The notes: a model not told the origin generated them from the letters alone. 64,000 nucleotides of DNA from Chitinophagaceae bacterium (GCA_019752045.1 JAIEMP010000019.1:33949-97948); one strand, 5' to 3'. Shown: positions 21,844 through 31,645, counted from the first letter of the stretch. Numbers and translations: made by a program.

Positions 21844-22892
21844 TGAGCCGTATGTGCTTTTACAAAATCACTTACCAGGTAACTGATGAGTTTACCCGTT
21901 GTATCACTCTTACGACCGTCAATAAGAAAACTTGCACCTTCGCAAATATGTAAGTACGCAACTTTACAATCGGTTGCTGCAAAATTAATGTACTGCCGTG
22001 CATGCATTTTATTAATGCCACTTGGTGTAATGGCACTGGCAAGTGTATGTTCAATACAATCGAGATCTAATTCAATTCCTGTATAAGTATCTTCGGTAAA
22101 TCCGGTGGCATGTGCAACTGCCTGAATGAAGTTTCGTTTTTCGTGAATAAAAATATCTTCATAAGTAATCAGATCAAAAAAAGGATTGTTCACCAGATCC
22201 ATCCACACATTTTGCGGAATATAATTTTCATGTACTCCTATCACACAATACTTCTGTAAATACCCGTCATCTTCTGCATAACGAAAGGCGTTGCCACTGT
22301 GTCTTCCTTCTGCCGGACGGTAATCGGTATGAGCATCAAGATTTATGCAGTTGATTTGAGCCAATTGAACCAGGCCTGCTTTATGCAACCCTTTACCGCT
22401 GCCTTTGATTAACGGATACGCATTGTTATGTCCGCCGCCAATTGCAATCGGAATTTTCCCTTTTGATGTAATGATCTTGGTCAACTGCTCCACTTCATCA
22501 TCAATCATATGTACTGCATGCCGGTATGCTTCTAATTTCTCCTCGTGATTATGTGCATTCTCTTCAATTAACGATTCAGCATCTGTAAAATCAAAATGAC
22601 CGAGCAACAACACTTCTTCTCCTGAAAAAAAATCATTGCTCTGAATATTTAAAAAAGAAGAAAGAAAAGGGAACCATGCAGTATCGGTTCCGCCAATACC
22701 TTCATTGGCTTTTACACCAATATCTTCCGGTATACCAAACAATACATAAGCAGCTTTGGTTTGTTCAAGCGATTGCTCCAGTTGATCTTTGTTTGAAATA
22801 ATCTGCAGCCGCTCTCCTAGTTTGGTTTCAAAACGACGAATCTTGGTAAGCGTTAAAACATCTTCCTTATTATAAAAACGAAAACGTTGCAT
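21840..22892 (-). CDS. Ureohydrolase/formimidoylglutamase-like (arginase superfamily)
   Basis: IGGGHNNAYPLIKG, NLDAHTDYRP, GIELDLDCIEH; adjacent to imidazolonepropionase. Confidence 0.8.
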   Translation of the reverse strand: MQRFRFYNKEDVLTLTKIRRFETKLGERLQIISNKDQLEQSLEQTKAAYVLFGIPEDIGVKANEGIGGTDTAWFPFLSSFLNIQSNDFFSGEEVLLLGHFDFTDAESLIEENAHNHEEKLEAYRHAVHMIDDEVEQLTKIITSKGKIPIAIGGGHNNAYPLIKGSGKGLHKAGLVQLAQINCINLDAHTDYRPAEGRHSGNAFRYAEDDGYLQKYCVIGVHENYIPQNVWMDLVNNPFFDLITYEDIFIHEKRNFIQAVAHATGFTEDTYTGIELDLDCIEHTLASAITPSGINKMHARQYINFAATDCKVAYLHICEGASFLIDGRKSDTTGKLISYLVSDFVKAHTAH

Positions 22893-22943
22893 ATGGCTTT
22901 ATTTGAAGTGAGATGAAGATAACAGTTTTAACGCAATAGACCA

Positions 22944-24185
22944 TCAGGAGAAAAATTCGCCGCTGATCATCACTTTATCAATCATGTTACTGCCAAAGGA
23001 ATAAGGCAGCAAAGCCAGTGAAGACATGGGTTTGGTGAAAATAAGATTGGCCCGTTTACCAACAGTAATGCTCCCCGCTTCATGTTCCAGCTCCATTGCA
23101 AAAGCACCGTTCATGGTTGCAGCATTGATGGCTTCTTCAGGCAACATCTTCATTCCAATACAACTCATGGCCACTGCTAAACTCATATTACCGCTGGGCG
23201 AAGAGCCGGGATTAAAATCGCTGGCAATTGCAATGGCGGCACCTGCATCAATCAAATCCCTCGCCGGTTGAAAAGGCATGCGCAGAAAAAATGCAGCGGT
23301 GGGCAACAGCGTTCCAATCGTTGATGACTTTGCCAGGTCATGTATATCTCTTGCTGTCATCGTTTCAAGATGATCCACAGAAAGTGCATTCAACTCAATT
23401 GCTTTTTGCAAACCACCCATACTGTTGAGCTGATTGACATGCAGCTTGGGTGTAAGCCAGTATTGCATAGCCGCTTTGCAGATGGTTTCCATTTCATCCA
23501 CAGAAAAAAAACCATTCTCACAAAACACATCTACAAAATCGGCCAACCCTTCTTCTGCAATCACCGGTAACATTTCATGAATGATCAGATCAATATAGCC
23601 CTGATGATGTTCTTTGTACGCTAACGGGTATGTATGTGCGCCGAGAAAAGTTGCTTTAATGGGAATGGGTGATGTTTCCTTGAGCTTTTTAATAACACGT
23701 AACATTTTTAATTCTGCATCAACAGAAAGTCCATAACCGCTTTTTATTTCTATAGCGCCTGTTCCCTGCTGAATTACTTCCTGTAAACGGCTCCATGCCA
23801 AACGTAACAGTTCAAGTTCTGTAGCAGCCTCTACTTTCTTTGCTGAATTTAATATGCCGCCGCCTTTTGCTGCAATCTCTGCATAACTGAGTCCTTTAAT
23901 TTTATCAACAAATTCTTCTTCACGTGTTGCAGCAAATACAAGGTGTGTATGACTATCGCACCAGCAGGGTAATACAAACTGACCGGTTGCATCCATCACT
24001 GCATCATATGCATCAGCCCTGTTGCCGATTGTATGCATGGGGCCATATTCGGCAATCAGTCCATCTTTAATACCAAGGTATGCGTCTTGAACAAACGGAA
24101 GATTAGCCAACGCTTCTCCTCTTAACAAAAGTGATTGTTCTCTTACACCGGTTAATTGTTTGATGTTGGTTACAAGCATCGTCAT
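22944..24185 (-). CDS. hutI: Imidazolonepropionase
   Basis: CDSHTHLVFAATREEEFVDKIKGLSYAEIAAKGGGIL; SGYGLSVDAELKML; ASDFNPGSSPSGNM. Confidence 0.93.
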   Translation of the reverse strand: MTMLVTNIKQLTGVREQSLLLRGEALANLPFVQDAYLGIKDGLIAEYGPMHTIGNRADAYDAVMDATGQFVLPCWCDSHTHLVFAATREEEFVDKIKGLSYAEIAAKGGGILNSAKKVEAATELELLRLAWSRLQEVIQQGTGAIEIKSGYGLSVDAELKMLRVIKKLKETSPIPIKATFLGAHTYPLAYKEHHQGYIDLIIHEMLPVIAEEGLADFVDVFCENGFFSVDEMETICKAAMQYWLTPKLHVNQLNSMGGLQKAIELNALSVDHLETMTARDIHDLAKSSTIGTLLPTAAFFLRMPFQPARDLIDAGAAIAIASDFNPGSSPSGNMSLAVAMSCIGMKMLPEEAINAATMNGAFAMELEHEAGSITVGKRANLIFTKPMSSLALLPYSFGSNMIDKVMISGEFFS

Positions 24186-24213
24186 AACATAAATGTAGCA
24201 GAATTCAGCAAAT

Positions 24214-24245
24214 AAAAAAGCCCCCTGAAAAATCAGGAGGCGATT
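24214..24245. terminator. Terminator-like hairpin
   Basis: AAGCCCCCTGA-AAAA-TCAGGAGGC. Confidence 0.7.
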
Positions 24246-24261
24246 TGCTTATGAGAAAATG

Positions 24262-24798
24262 CTAGTCCTTCTTTGTAACTGCAGGTTGTAACGGATGCAC
24301 AACCCCATCAATCACATGTACAAGACCGTTACTTGCAGCAATGTCTGCATTCGTCACATAAGCACTGTTTCCGTTTCCATCGGTGAGTTTTACTTTACCT
24401 TCTTCAATTATTGCTGTTAACTTATCACCACTGAGTGTTGGCAGTTGAACAGCACCATTGTTTTGTTTAATGGCTGCCATCAATGTAGTTGAGTTCCAGC
24501 TGCCGCCCACTACATGATATTTCAACGTTTTTGCAAGAAGTGCTTTGTTCTTGAGGAGCTTTTTAAAATCTGCTTCAGCAATTTTTTCAAAAGCTGAATT
24601 AGCGGGAGCAAAAACTGTGAAAGGTCCTGCCATTTTAAATGTATTTACAAGATCGGCCGCTTTAATGGCATCAACCAGCTTGCTGTGATCCGGTGAACCC
24701 ATTGCAATATCCACTACATCGCCCTGTGCACGAACCGTTACAATAGAAGCAATCATAAAAAATGCAGTTGCGGAAAGAGAAAAAAACATCTTTTTCAT
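24262..24798 (-). CDS. Fasciclin domain protein
   Basis: FTVFAPANSAFEKIA...LKYHVVGG...NGLVHVIDGVVHP. Confidence 0.93.
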   Translation of the reverse strand: MKKMFFSLSATAFFMIASIVTVRAQGDVVDIAMGSPDHSKLVDAIKAADLVNTFKMAGPFTVFAPANSAFEKIAEADFKKLLKNKALLAKTLKYHVVGGSWNSTTLMAAIKQNNGAVQLPTLSGDKLTAIIEEGKVKLTDGNGNSAYVTNADIAASNGLVHVIDGVVHPLQPAVTKKD

Positions 24799-24907
24799 TT
24801 GTGTAAGTTTTTTAAATTATAATAAATAATGATACCGGTAGTCTTTTACGACCTACGGGACCGAACGATATTTCGCTGACAATTCAATAACAGATTACAA
24901 TTACATA

Positions 24908-25573
24908 ATGCAATCACAGAGATTGTTTTACAAAGAAGGAAGTGGGATAAAAATCAACAGTGAAGATTTCTACACAATAAAACAAGAACCATGCCAGCAG
25001 AAATTGATTCAGAGTTTCAGAAAAAAAACTAAACTTGTAATCTGCTTTATAATAATGATCACATTCACTGCCACCATATTAAAATTCAGCAAACAGGGTG
25101 AAAAAACCGGTTGGTCCTACATTGAAATACCGGCAGGTATTCCTGAGCAATTAAAACCAGGCAACAAAAAAGAATTTAAAGTAAAAGGAAAGCTTGATCA
25201 ACACCCCATTAAACGAATGCCTTTGTTACCAATGGGTGGCGGAAAATTTATTCTTGTGCTGAATGCAGATATCAGAAAAGCCATTGGCAAAACAAAAGGT
25301 GCTGTTGTTGAAGTAAAACTTACAGTTGATAACAGTGATTTTATTTTTAATGCCGATTTTATGGATTGCCTTTCTGACGAACCGTCTGCTAAACAATTTT
25401 TCAATTCCCTTACAGGTTCGCATCAACGTTATTTCAGTAAATGGATTGACAGTGCAAAAACAGATCTCACCAAAACCAAACGGATTGCCCTTGCCGTAAA
25501 TGCACTTTCAAAGAAAATGGGTTACCCCGAAATGATCAGAGCAGAACAGACAAAGAAAGATGCCCTGCTGTGA
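24908..25573 (+). CDS. DUF1905/YdeI-like domain protein
   Basis: MGGGKFILVLNADIRKAIGKTKGAVVEVKLTVD and FFNSLTGSHQRYFSKWIDSAKTDLTKTKRI. Confidence 0.75.
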   Translation: MQSQRLFYKEGSGIKINSEDFYTIKQEPCQQKLIQSFRKKTKLVICFIIMITFTATILKFSKQGEKTGWSYIEIPAGIPEQLKPGNKKEFKVKGKLDQHPIKRMPLLPMGGGKFILVLNADIRKAIGKTKGAVVEVKLTVDNSDFIFNADFMDCLSDEPSAKQFFNSLTGSHQRYFSKWIDSAKTDLTKTKRIALAVNALSKKMGYPEMIRAEQTKKDALL

Positions 25574-25769
25574 GTTTATCAACATAACAACTGTTAGTGT
25601 GTATAAGAGGAGGTAAAAATAAATTCAGAGCAGGGTTACTTTTTTCTGAATCGGGTATAAAGTACGGGAAATGAAAAAATTCCCCTGTTAAGCTGTAAGC
25701 TGACAGACCTGTTGAATTCTTTCAACGATTGATTGCGAGCCTGACACTTAAAATTTTAAACAACGAAAG

Positions 25770-26060
25770 ATGGTACAAAAAACCTACTACAAAACAAAAG
25801 ATTATTGCAAAGTAAAATTCTCTTTTAAAGTTGAAAATGCTGAAACCGTTGAGATCCTTGGTTTAAACAGCGATTGGAAAAATGCGGTGATCATGAGCAA
25901 AAAGAAAGATGGCAGCTTCAGTGCTGAATTAAATCTCCCGAAAGAATCAAAGCACGAATTTAAATACTTAGTAAACGCTACAGAGTGGCTCAACGAACCT
26001 GAAGCCGATGAACAACAACCCAATGAATTTGGCGGCAGCAACAGTGTAATTGTACTGTAA
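25770..26060 (+). CDS. Isoamylase early-set/CBM48-like domain protein
   Basis: VEILGLNSDWKNAVIMSKKKDGSFSAELNLPKESKHEFKYLVNATEWLNEPEAD. Confidence 0.85.
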   Translation: MVQKTYYKTKDYCKVKFSFKVENAETVEILGLNSDWKNAVIMSKKKDGSFSAELNLPKESKHEFKYLVNATEWLNEPEADEQQPNEFGGSNSVIVL

Positions 26061-26232
26061 TTTTCTCCGTTATAAATTACGTTTTATCCGGTAGTGTTGA
26101 TCTTTTAAAAGAAGGATAAACGCTACCGGAAATTCATGTGTATACCACTGAGCAATATTTTAAGAGAAAAACAACAGGTCTGTATTTACACATATAGTTT
26201 TGATAAAGTATCTTGTATACAAACAACCCTGT

Positions 26233-26517
26233 ATGAAAGTATTTTCTGCTGCACTCCTCCTTTGTACAGTTATTTTAATTACAGCCATTTCCTGTAAGGC
26301 CATTGCAAGAACAGCTGCAAAATACTGGACAAGAAAACAAATCAGAGAATTTGTAAGCAACTGTGAAATAAGATCTTCCCGTTTAATTGGTGAAGAGAAC
26401 GCAACAAAGTACTGCAACTGCGCAGTTGATGTTGTTGCTCAAAAATACCGTGACTATCAGGAAACAAAAACGATCTCACTCGTGAACTTACTGGAAATTG
26501 CAGAAGGATGTAAATAG
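26233..26517 (+). CDS. Small Cys-containing lipoprotein, hypothetical
   Basis: MKVFSAALLLCTVILITAISC lipobox; internal ATG preferred. Confidence 0.55.
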   Translation: MKVFSAALLLCTVILITAISCKAIARTAAKYWTRKQIREFVSNCEIRSSRLIGEENATKYCNCAVDVVAQKYRDYQETKTISLVNLLEIAEGCK

Positions 26518-26521
26518 ATTT

Positions 26522-27505
26522 TTACAAAAGCCAAAGATCTGCTGCATCAATTGAAAGATAAATCTGCTCTCCTTCTGCATATGCTCCTTTTTCTGTTTTT
26601 ACATGCAGGAGTTGTTGATCAATTACAACATCAAGCATATAATAGCTGCCAAAGAACAGCACTTTTGCAATGCTGCCTTTTAATGCAGTTTTATTTTCCG
26701 TTTTAATCTTTATCTGTTCAGGACGAATAAGCAACTGCTGTTCATCAGCTTCTGCTCCTTTTAACGCTGCAAGTATCTGCTTATTTCCAACATTAATTAG
26801 ATTGTATGTTCCAAAAAGCGCTGCACAATATTCATTTGCCGGTTGATAATAGATTTGTTTTGGAGTTCCCTGTTGAACAACAGCACCATCTTTTAAAATA
26901 AGAATGGTATCGGCCCAAGAAAGTACATCCAGTGCATCATGCGAAACCATGATGCAACTGATCCCCAGTTGAATACCAATTTCATGAATCACTGATTTGA
27001 TGGTTTGCTTATGTGCTGCATCCAGATTGGAGAAAGGCTCATCGAGCAAAAGCAATTTAGGTGAAGTGGTTAATAATTTTGCCAATGCGATGCGTTGTTT
27101 CTCACCACCCGAAAGTTGATTGGTTCTGCGCTTTAATAAATGTTCTATCTGGCAAATGGAATAAATGGTATTGGCCTCTGCTTCTGATAACTTGTTGGCC
27201 ATTTCCATGAGATCGTACACCCAATAGTTATTCCTCAATTCAAAATACTGGCTCAGGTAAACAATTCCTGGATGACCGGGTATGAGTTGATCATTTGGTC
27301 CAATGATTTTTTTGTGCTGAAATTGTATTTCACCTGCATCGGGTTCAATTAAACCGGCAATCATTTTCAGCAGGGTTGTTTTACCTGAGCCTGTTTCGCC
27401 TGCAATGGCTATTTTTTCAAAAGGCATTTGTGTAAAGCTGATCTCCTTTACAACAAAATTCCCCCGCTCCTGCTTACTTACGCCGTTCACTGTTAACAAA
27501 GCCAT
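26522..27505 (-). CDS. ABC transporter ATP-binding protein (CysA/PotA/FbpC-like)
   Basis: GETGSGKTTLLK, LSGGEKQRIALAKLL, LLLDEPFSNLD, C-terminal TOBE-like region. Confidence 0.93.
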   Translation of the reverse strand: MALLTVNGVSKQERGNFVVKEISFTQMPFEKIAIAGETGSGKTTLLKMIAGLIEPDAGEIQFQHKKIIGPNDQLIPGHPGIVYLSQYFELRNNYWVYDLMEMANKLSEAEANTIYSICQIEHLLKRRTNQLSGGEKQRIALAKLLTTSPKLLLLDEPFSNLDAAHKQTIKSVIHEIGIQLGISCIMVSHDALDVLSWADTILILKDGAVVQQGTPKQIYYQPANEYCAALFGTYNLINVGNKQILAALKGAEADEQQLLIRPEQIKIKTENKTALKGSIAKVLFFGSYYMLDVVIDQQLLHVKTEKGAYAEGEQIYLSIDAADLWLL

Positions 27506-27732
27506 GCCCGAAAATAATCCATAAGTGTTACATGACAAGTGAGGCCTGTTGTGCGTAGAAAATGAATAAACGGATTTCTGATCCCTTAGTTTTCAACAGT
27601 CCCCGTCAGGAGTGAAAAAAGACTTACCTTTACGCCCATCTGCCGAAGACTTCAAAACTTTTCCCCAGATCTTCTTCTACATCAACATCCTCTTTAAAAA
27701 AGGATATTTTATCACAAAAACAGTAAAGCATT

Positions 27733-28179
27733 ATGGCGGAAACCTGGAACAAGAAAGAAAGAGAAAAGAAAAAGCAGCAAAACAAAAAAGAAAAAGCAGA
27801 ACGAAAGCAGGAACGGAAAGACAATCCGAAAAGTGGAAATAATTTTGAAGACATGCTTGCTTATCTGGATGAGAATGGAAACCTTTCTTCCCAGCCACCC
27901 GATCCAAGAAAAAAGATTCAGGTAAATGTAGAGGATATTGAAATTGGTGTTCGTAAACAGGAACCCATTAACCCCGAAGACCTGATCAGAAAAGGCACGG
28001 TTACCTTCTTCAACGATTCAAAAGGATATGGTTTTATTAAAGATGATGTAACACAGGAAAGTGTATTTGTACACATCAATTCGTTGACTCAAGAAATCAG
28101 AGAACAAAACAAAGTAACTTTTGAAGTGGAAATGGGTCCTAAAGGCAGCAATGCGGTGAATGTAAAACTGGTGAAATAA
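27733..28179 (+). CDS. Cold-shock domain protein with Lys/Glu-rich N-terminal extension
   Basis: KGTVTFFNDSKGYGFIKDDVTQESVFVHINSLTQEIREQNKVTFEVEMGPKGSNAVNV. Confidence 0.93.
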   Translation: MAETWNKKEREKKKQQNKKEKAERKQERKDNPKSGNNFEDMLAYLDENGNLSSQPPDPRKKIQVNVEDIEIGVRKQEPINPEDLIRKGTVTFFNDSKGYGFIKDDVTQESVFVHINSLTQEIREQNKVTFEVEMGPKGSNAVNVKLVK

Positions 28180-28197
28180 TTTCGTAAGACTATCAAT

Positions 28198-28230
28198 AAA
28201 AAGCCCCCCGATAAAATCGGGGGGCTTTTT
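28198..28230. terminator. Bidirectional terminator, perfect 15-bp stem
   Basis: AAAAAGCCCCCCGAT-AAA-ATCGGGGGGCTTTTT. Confidence 0.95.
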
Positions 28231-28241
28231 TGTAATATTTC

Positions 28242-29306
28242 TTATTCTTGCTTTGTATAATATAGCATCAATAATTTGCTATGAGCAGTGTTTAGTTCTT
28301 CGTTTATAAATGATTGTGCAAAATTTACATACCTGAAGAAAGATGGGCTATGTGCGGCATGACCAGAGATTTTCCTTACCACGTATTCCGGCATTCCTAA
28401 AGCAAGCAAAAAAGTAATCCCTGTTTTACGCATTACATGAGAACTTAACAAATCACAAAAACGGTACAGCAACTTTTTCTTTTTCTGTTCAATGGAGCGC
28501 CCATTCATTTTCCTGAATTTCCCAATCGGTTGTGTCCATGCTGCCAGAGCACCTATTTTTTTGAGGCGATTATTAAAACTACTCAATGCTATTGATGGAA
28601 ACACTTTACTATTTAAGCTTTTCGCTTTTGAAAAAGCTAAAAAAATATTCACTGCATACATTGGTAGTTTTACTTTAACCGGAGTTTCTGTCTTTAGTGA
28701 AACATAGTTCAGGAAATACTCGTTATTTATTTTTTCAAGATTTCTTACCCGCAAATTCATCAGGTCAGAGAATCTGAGAGCGGTTGTACACCCAAATACA
28801 AATTGATCCTTTGTTATCCTCAGATTAGTGTTAAGTTGCTGATGAAATGGCTTATCCAGAATCAGAAAGGCTAACTGTTCCGGCAATAATGAAATGACCC
28901 TAATATCTTCATGTTTTACATAAAAACTCTCATAGAAAGGATTCAGGTTGATCAGTTTCTGATTTTTTAGGTATCGGAAAAAACATTTGATAATCTTAAA
29001 CACGTGACCACAAAAATTATCATGACAACCTTTTTTAAAATAAAGGAACTTCGTAAAATCTTTATAGAATTTTGCCCAGTAATTTTTCTCCCGTTGTAAC
29101 ATCCTGTTATTATGACCCGTATTATATAAAATAAGCAACTTCTTCCCTGTATAGGCTTCATACTCCTGAAGCAATTTCAGGATGTATGTATAGTTTTTTA
29201 CGGTTGAAGGTTTCAGCTTTTCTCCGGAGAGCTTGCAACGTTTCCCATTGCCGGAAGCAGAGATAAATTTTTCGAATTGTGCAATTAATTGAATGTGCTG
29301 TACCAT
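28242..29306 (-). CDS. Solitary tyrosine recombinase/phage integrase family
   Basis: CTTALRFSDLMNLRVRNL; LLSSHVMRKTGITFLLALGMPEYVVRKISGHAAHSPSFFRYV (box I/II-like R, HxxR, H, Y); internal start at MVQHIQ. Confidence 0.85.
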   Translation of the reverse strand: MVQHIQLIAQFEKFISASGNGKRCKLSGEKLKPSTVKNYTYILKLLQEYEAYTGKKLLILYNTGHNNRMLQREKNYWAKFYKDFTKFLYFKKGCHDNFCGHVFKIIKCFFRYLKNQKLINLNPFYESFYVKHEDIRVISLLPEQLAFLILDKPFHQQLNTNLRITKDQFVFGCTTALRFSDLMNLRVRNLEKINNEYFLNYVSLKTETPVKVKLPMYAVNIFLAFSKAKSLNSKVFPSIALSSFNNRLKKIGALAAWTQPIGKFRKMNGRSIEQKKKKLLYRFCDLLSSHVMRKTGITFLLALGMPEYVVRKISGHAAHSPSFFRYVNFAQSFINEELNTAHSKLLMLYYTKQE

Positions 29307-29363
29307 AACATTTATTTTTAAAAGTGAATAATGATATAGTGAAGACACAATTCAGTATTTTTA

Positions 29364-29455
29364 TAACAGTTCTTTGAAGAGCGCTACTATCCCTTTGGGA
29401 TAGTAGTCGTTTATTCCGCAAGTGATGCAGCACTTGCCTTTCAAAGAACTTGTTG
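29364..29455. repeat. Nested palindromic structure upstream of tyrosine recombinase
   Basis: Outer arms AGTTCTTTGAA (29368-29378)/TTCAAAGAACT (29440-29450); inner CTACTATCCC-TTT-GGGATAGTAG (29384-29406) and GCAAGTG-ATGCAG-CACTTGC (about 29418-29437). Confidence 0.85.
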
Positions 29456-29542
29456 TTGGCTAATTTAGACAAAAAATAGTCAACTAGACATGTTGCTGTA
29501 CTTGTAAATAAAAAATAATGGGCTTAATTATTACTTACTTTT

Positions 29543-30391
29543 TTATGGTTGATACTTAAACAAGTGAATAGTTGCTTTGCCCCCATCTGCTTCATTTGAA
29601 ATATACAGATCACCGTTTGCAGCAAAAGTCAATCCTTCGGGTTGTTTAAATAACTCATTGCTGAGTTCGTAACGGTTCATCAGTTTGCCTGCTCTGTTTA
29701 GTTCTACCAGTTTACGTTTGCCTGCCGATAACACAAAGATGTTTCCTGTTACCGGATGCACAGCAACAGCAGAAGCTTTGAAATCCTTTTCTTCAAATAC
29801 CAGTAAGGTTTTGCCTGCATTATCTTCCCCTGCTTTAAAGTTGAATGAATAAACAGCTTTTGTACTTTTTGGCGCTTCTGCCAAACCCTGTTCTTCTTTG
29901 CAGGTGATGAGGAAAGATTTTGAAACAGGATCATAACACAATCCTTCTGTATCATTTTTTCCCGACAGGGTTGTTTTATATTTTGTTACAGCCGGCGTCT
30001 GTAAGTAGCCGGCAACAAGGTGAACATTACCGTTCGATTTTAATACATACACATCCTGCCCCACAATTGCCAAGTCTTCATAATCATCCGGCTTACCGAA
30101 GCTGATCGTCCGGTCAATTTGTTTTGTTGAAAGATTATACAAATACAAAACGCCCTTTTCATCTTCCTGACAAAGCATCACCGAATCGTTGATTAAACCA
30201 ATCCCTGAAATTTCCTTCAGGTCAGTTGGTAACTCCCAGCTTGCAGTGGGCGTGGCAAATACATAACCGGTTGTGTTTTGTACAGGAGCAGAAGGGTTAT
30301 TGCTTTTTTCTTTTTTATTCTTTTCATTTTCACAACTCATCAAAAAGAATGAGCATAAAGCGGAGATAAAAAGGATAGGTTTCATATACAT
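29543..30391 (-). CDS. SdiA-regulated/NHL-like beta-propeller lipoprotein
   Basis: WELPTDLKEISGIGLINDSVMLCQEDEKGVLYLYNL...DDYEDLAIVGQDVYVLKSNG; lipobox FFLMSC. Confidence 0.7.
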   Translation of the reverse strand: MYMKPILFISALCSFFLMSCENEKNKKEKSNNPSAPVQNTTGYVFATPTASWELPTDLKEISGIGLINDSVMLCQEDEKGVLYLYNLSTKQIDRTISFGKPDDYEDLAIVGQDVYVLKSNGNVHLVAGYLQTPAVTKYKTTLSGKNDTEGLCYDPVSKSFLITCKEEQGLAEAPKSTKAVYSFNFKAGEDNAGKTLLVFEEKDFKASAVAVHPVTGNIFVLSAGKRKLVELNRAGKLMNRYELSNELFKQPEGLTFAANGDLYISNEADGGKATIHLFKYQP

Positions 30392-30406
30392 TATTTAAGA
30401 TAAAGC

Positions 30407-31621
30407 TTACAGACTATGAATTGCATAGGCTCCGATAAATGTAAGTATGGTAATAATAAATCCATACATAAAAAAATTATAAGCAATATTGATGTATTTG
30501 TATTTCCATACAAGGATGAGGCCCTGGTAATAAATATCTTTTGATAAACTGTCGTACAATGCATTCCGGTCACGATAAGTTGTTTTCATAATCTTTTTAT
30601 ACTCATTCAGCGACAGCTTGGAAAAATCGCCGAAAAAAAGAATATTCATTTCATGATCATCGAGGGGTTTGTTTTTTGAGTCGTTGTCAATTAATCTTGG
30701 CCTTGTGGAAATAATGGCAAGTATAATTGTTGTGGCACAGGTGATCACAAGAAACAAAGTGGGTAATAACAAAAACTTGTTCTCTTCCAGCTTTGTAATT
30801 AAAACAGACAACACAATAGAAAGTACAATGGAATTAATACTGATGAGCAAACTGGCCTTATCATGTGCTTTGGTTGATAATTCCATATGCCGCCGTTCTG
30901 TAATTCTGAAAAAAGACTCTACGCCTCTTTCTAATTTAATTTCTTCTTCGTGAAGTACAGTTTCTCTTTCGGCAGGCGCTTGATGAAAGGATGGATTGTC
31001 CGGTTCTGTAACAATGGCTCTCAGCAGTTCCAGTTTATTCTGATAAGCACTGAGCGTTTTTTCTTTTCGCTTCTGAAACGCTTCTCTTGCAGCAACTGTA
31101 AAATAAAAGTGATTGCTGATGGTTTGAATGTTCTCCAGTATCCACTCTTCATCACTATATTCTTTTCCAGCAATGGCCAGATGTTCGGCACGCAGTGCAT
31201 TTGCCAGCAGCATTGCTTCTTTATCTGCCAGGTGATACATTGCTGCATCACAAACCAATTGAGCAGTAGCAGATACCGGCTGCCGTGGTTCCCTTGTGGA
31301 AAGAATACATTCTTCAATCACTTCAATTTTTTCTTCATCAACAGCTTTTGCTGTAAAGAATGCTTTTGCAAGTGCGGCCGATGTTTGTTGTGGATCTGCA
31401 TCATTGGTACAATAACCCGTTTCAAGAAACCAACAGGCAAGATGCGCCAGCTTTGCTTCCTGCTTGCCTGCATTTAATGCCACTGCCAATGCATCGCAGT
31501 TACGAACAATGTTCATAGTGCGGTTGTAGGTATGAAAACAGTACTTAGCTGCATCCTGAGCTTTGTAATAATCCTGTATATAAATTGCTGTATCCCTTAA
31601 CAGCTCTGTCGTTAATTTCAT
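30407..31621 (-). CDS. Degenerate HD domain fused to Pycsar-effector-type membrane domain (DUF5706-like)
   Basis: N-terminal HD-like all-alpha region; C-terminal GVESFFRITERRHMELSTKAHDKASLLISINSIVLSIVLSVL...ATTIILAIISTRPRL...LLFFGDFSKLSLNEY...DIYYQGLILVWKYKYI. Confidence 0.85.
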   Translation of the reverse strand: MKLTTELLRDTAIYIQDYYKAQDAAKYCFHTYNRTMNIVRNCDALAVALNAGKQEAKLAHLACWFLETGYCTNDADPQQTSAALAKAFFTAKAVDEEKIEVIEECILSTREPRQPVSATAQLVCDAAMYHLADKEAMLLANALRAEHLAIAGKEYSDEEWILENIQTISNHFYFTVAAREAFQKRKEKTLSAYQNKLELLRAIVTEPDNPSFHQAPAERETVLHEEEIKLERGVESFFRITERRHMELSTKAHDKASLLISINSIVLSIVLSVLITKLEENKFLLLPTLFLVITCATTIILAIISTRPRLIDNDSKNKPLDDHEMNILFFGDFSKLSLNEYKKIMKTTYRDRNALYDSLSKDIYYQGLILVWKYKYINIAYNFFMYGFIITILTFIGAYAIHSL

Positions 31622-31645
31622 GTGTGATGATGTTAAAAAAAACTT

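Noticed and set aside
29158-29472. 104-aa ORF overlapping recombinase start and the palindromic structure
   Set aside because: Out-of-frame overlap with the better-supported integrase and the nested palindromes; no domain features.
30407-31621. A complete Pycsar anti-phage operon
   Set aside because: No adenylate/guanylate cyclase-like ORF next to the effector-like gene in this window.
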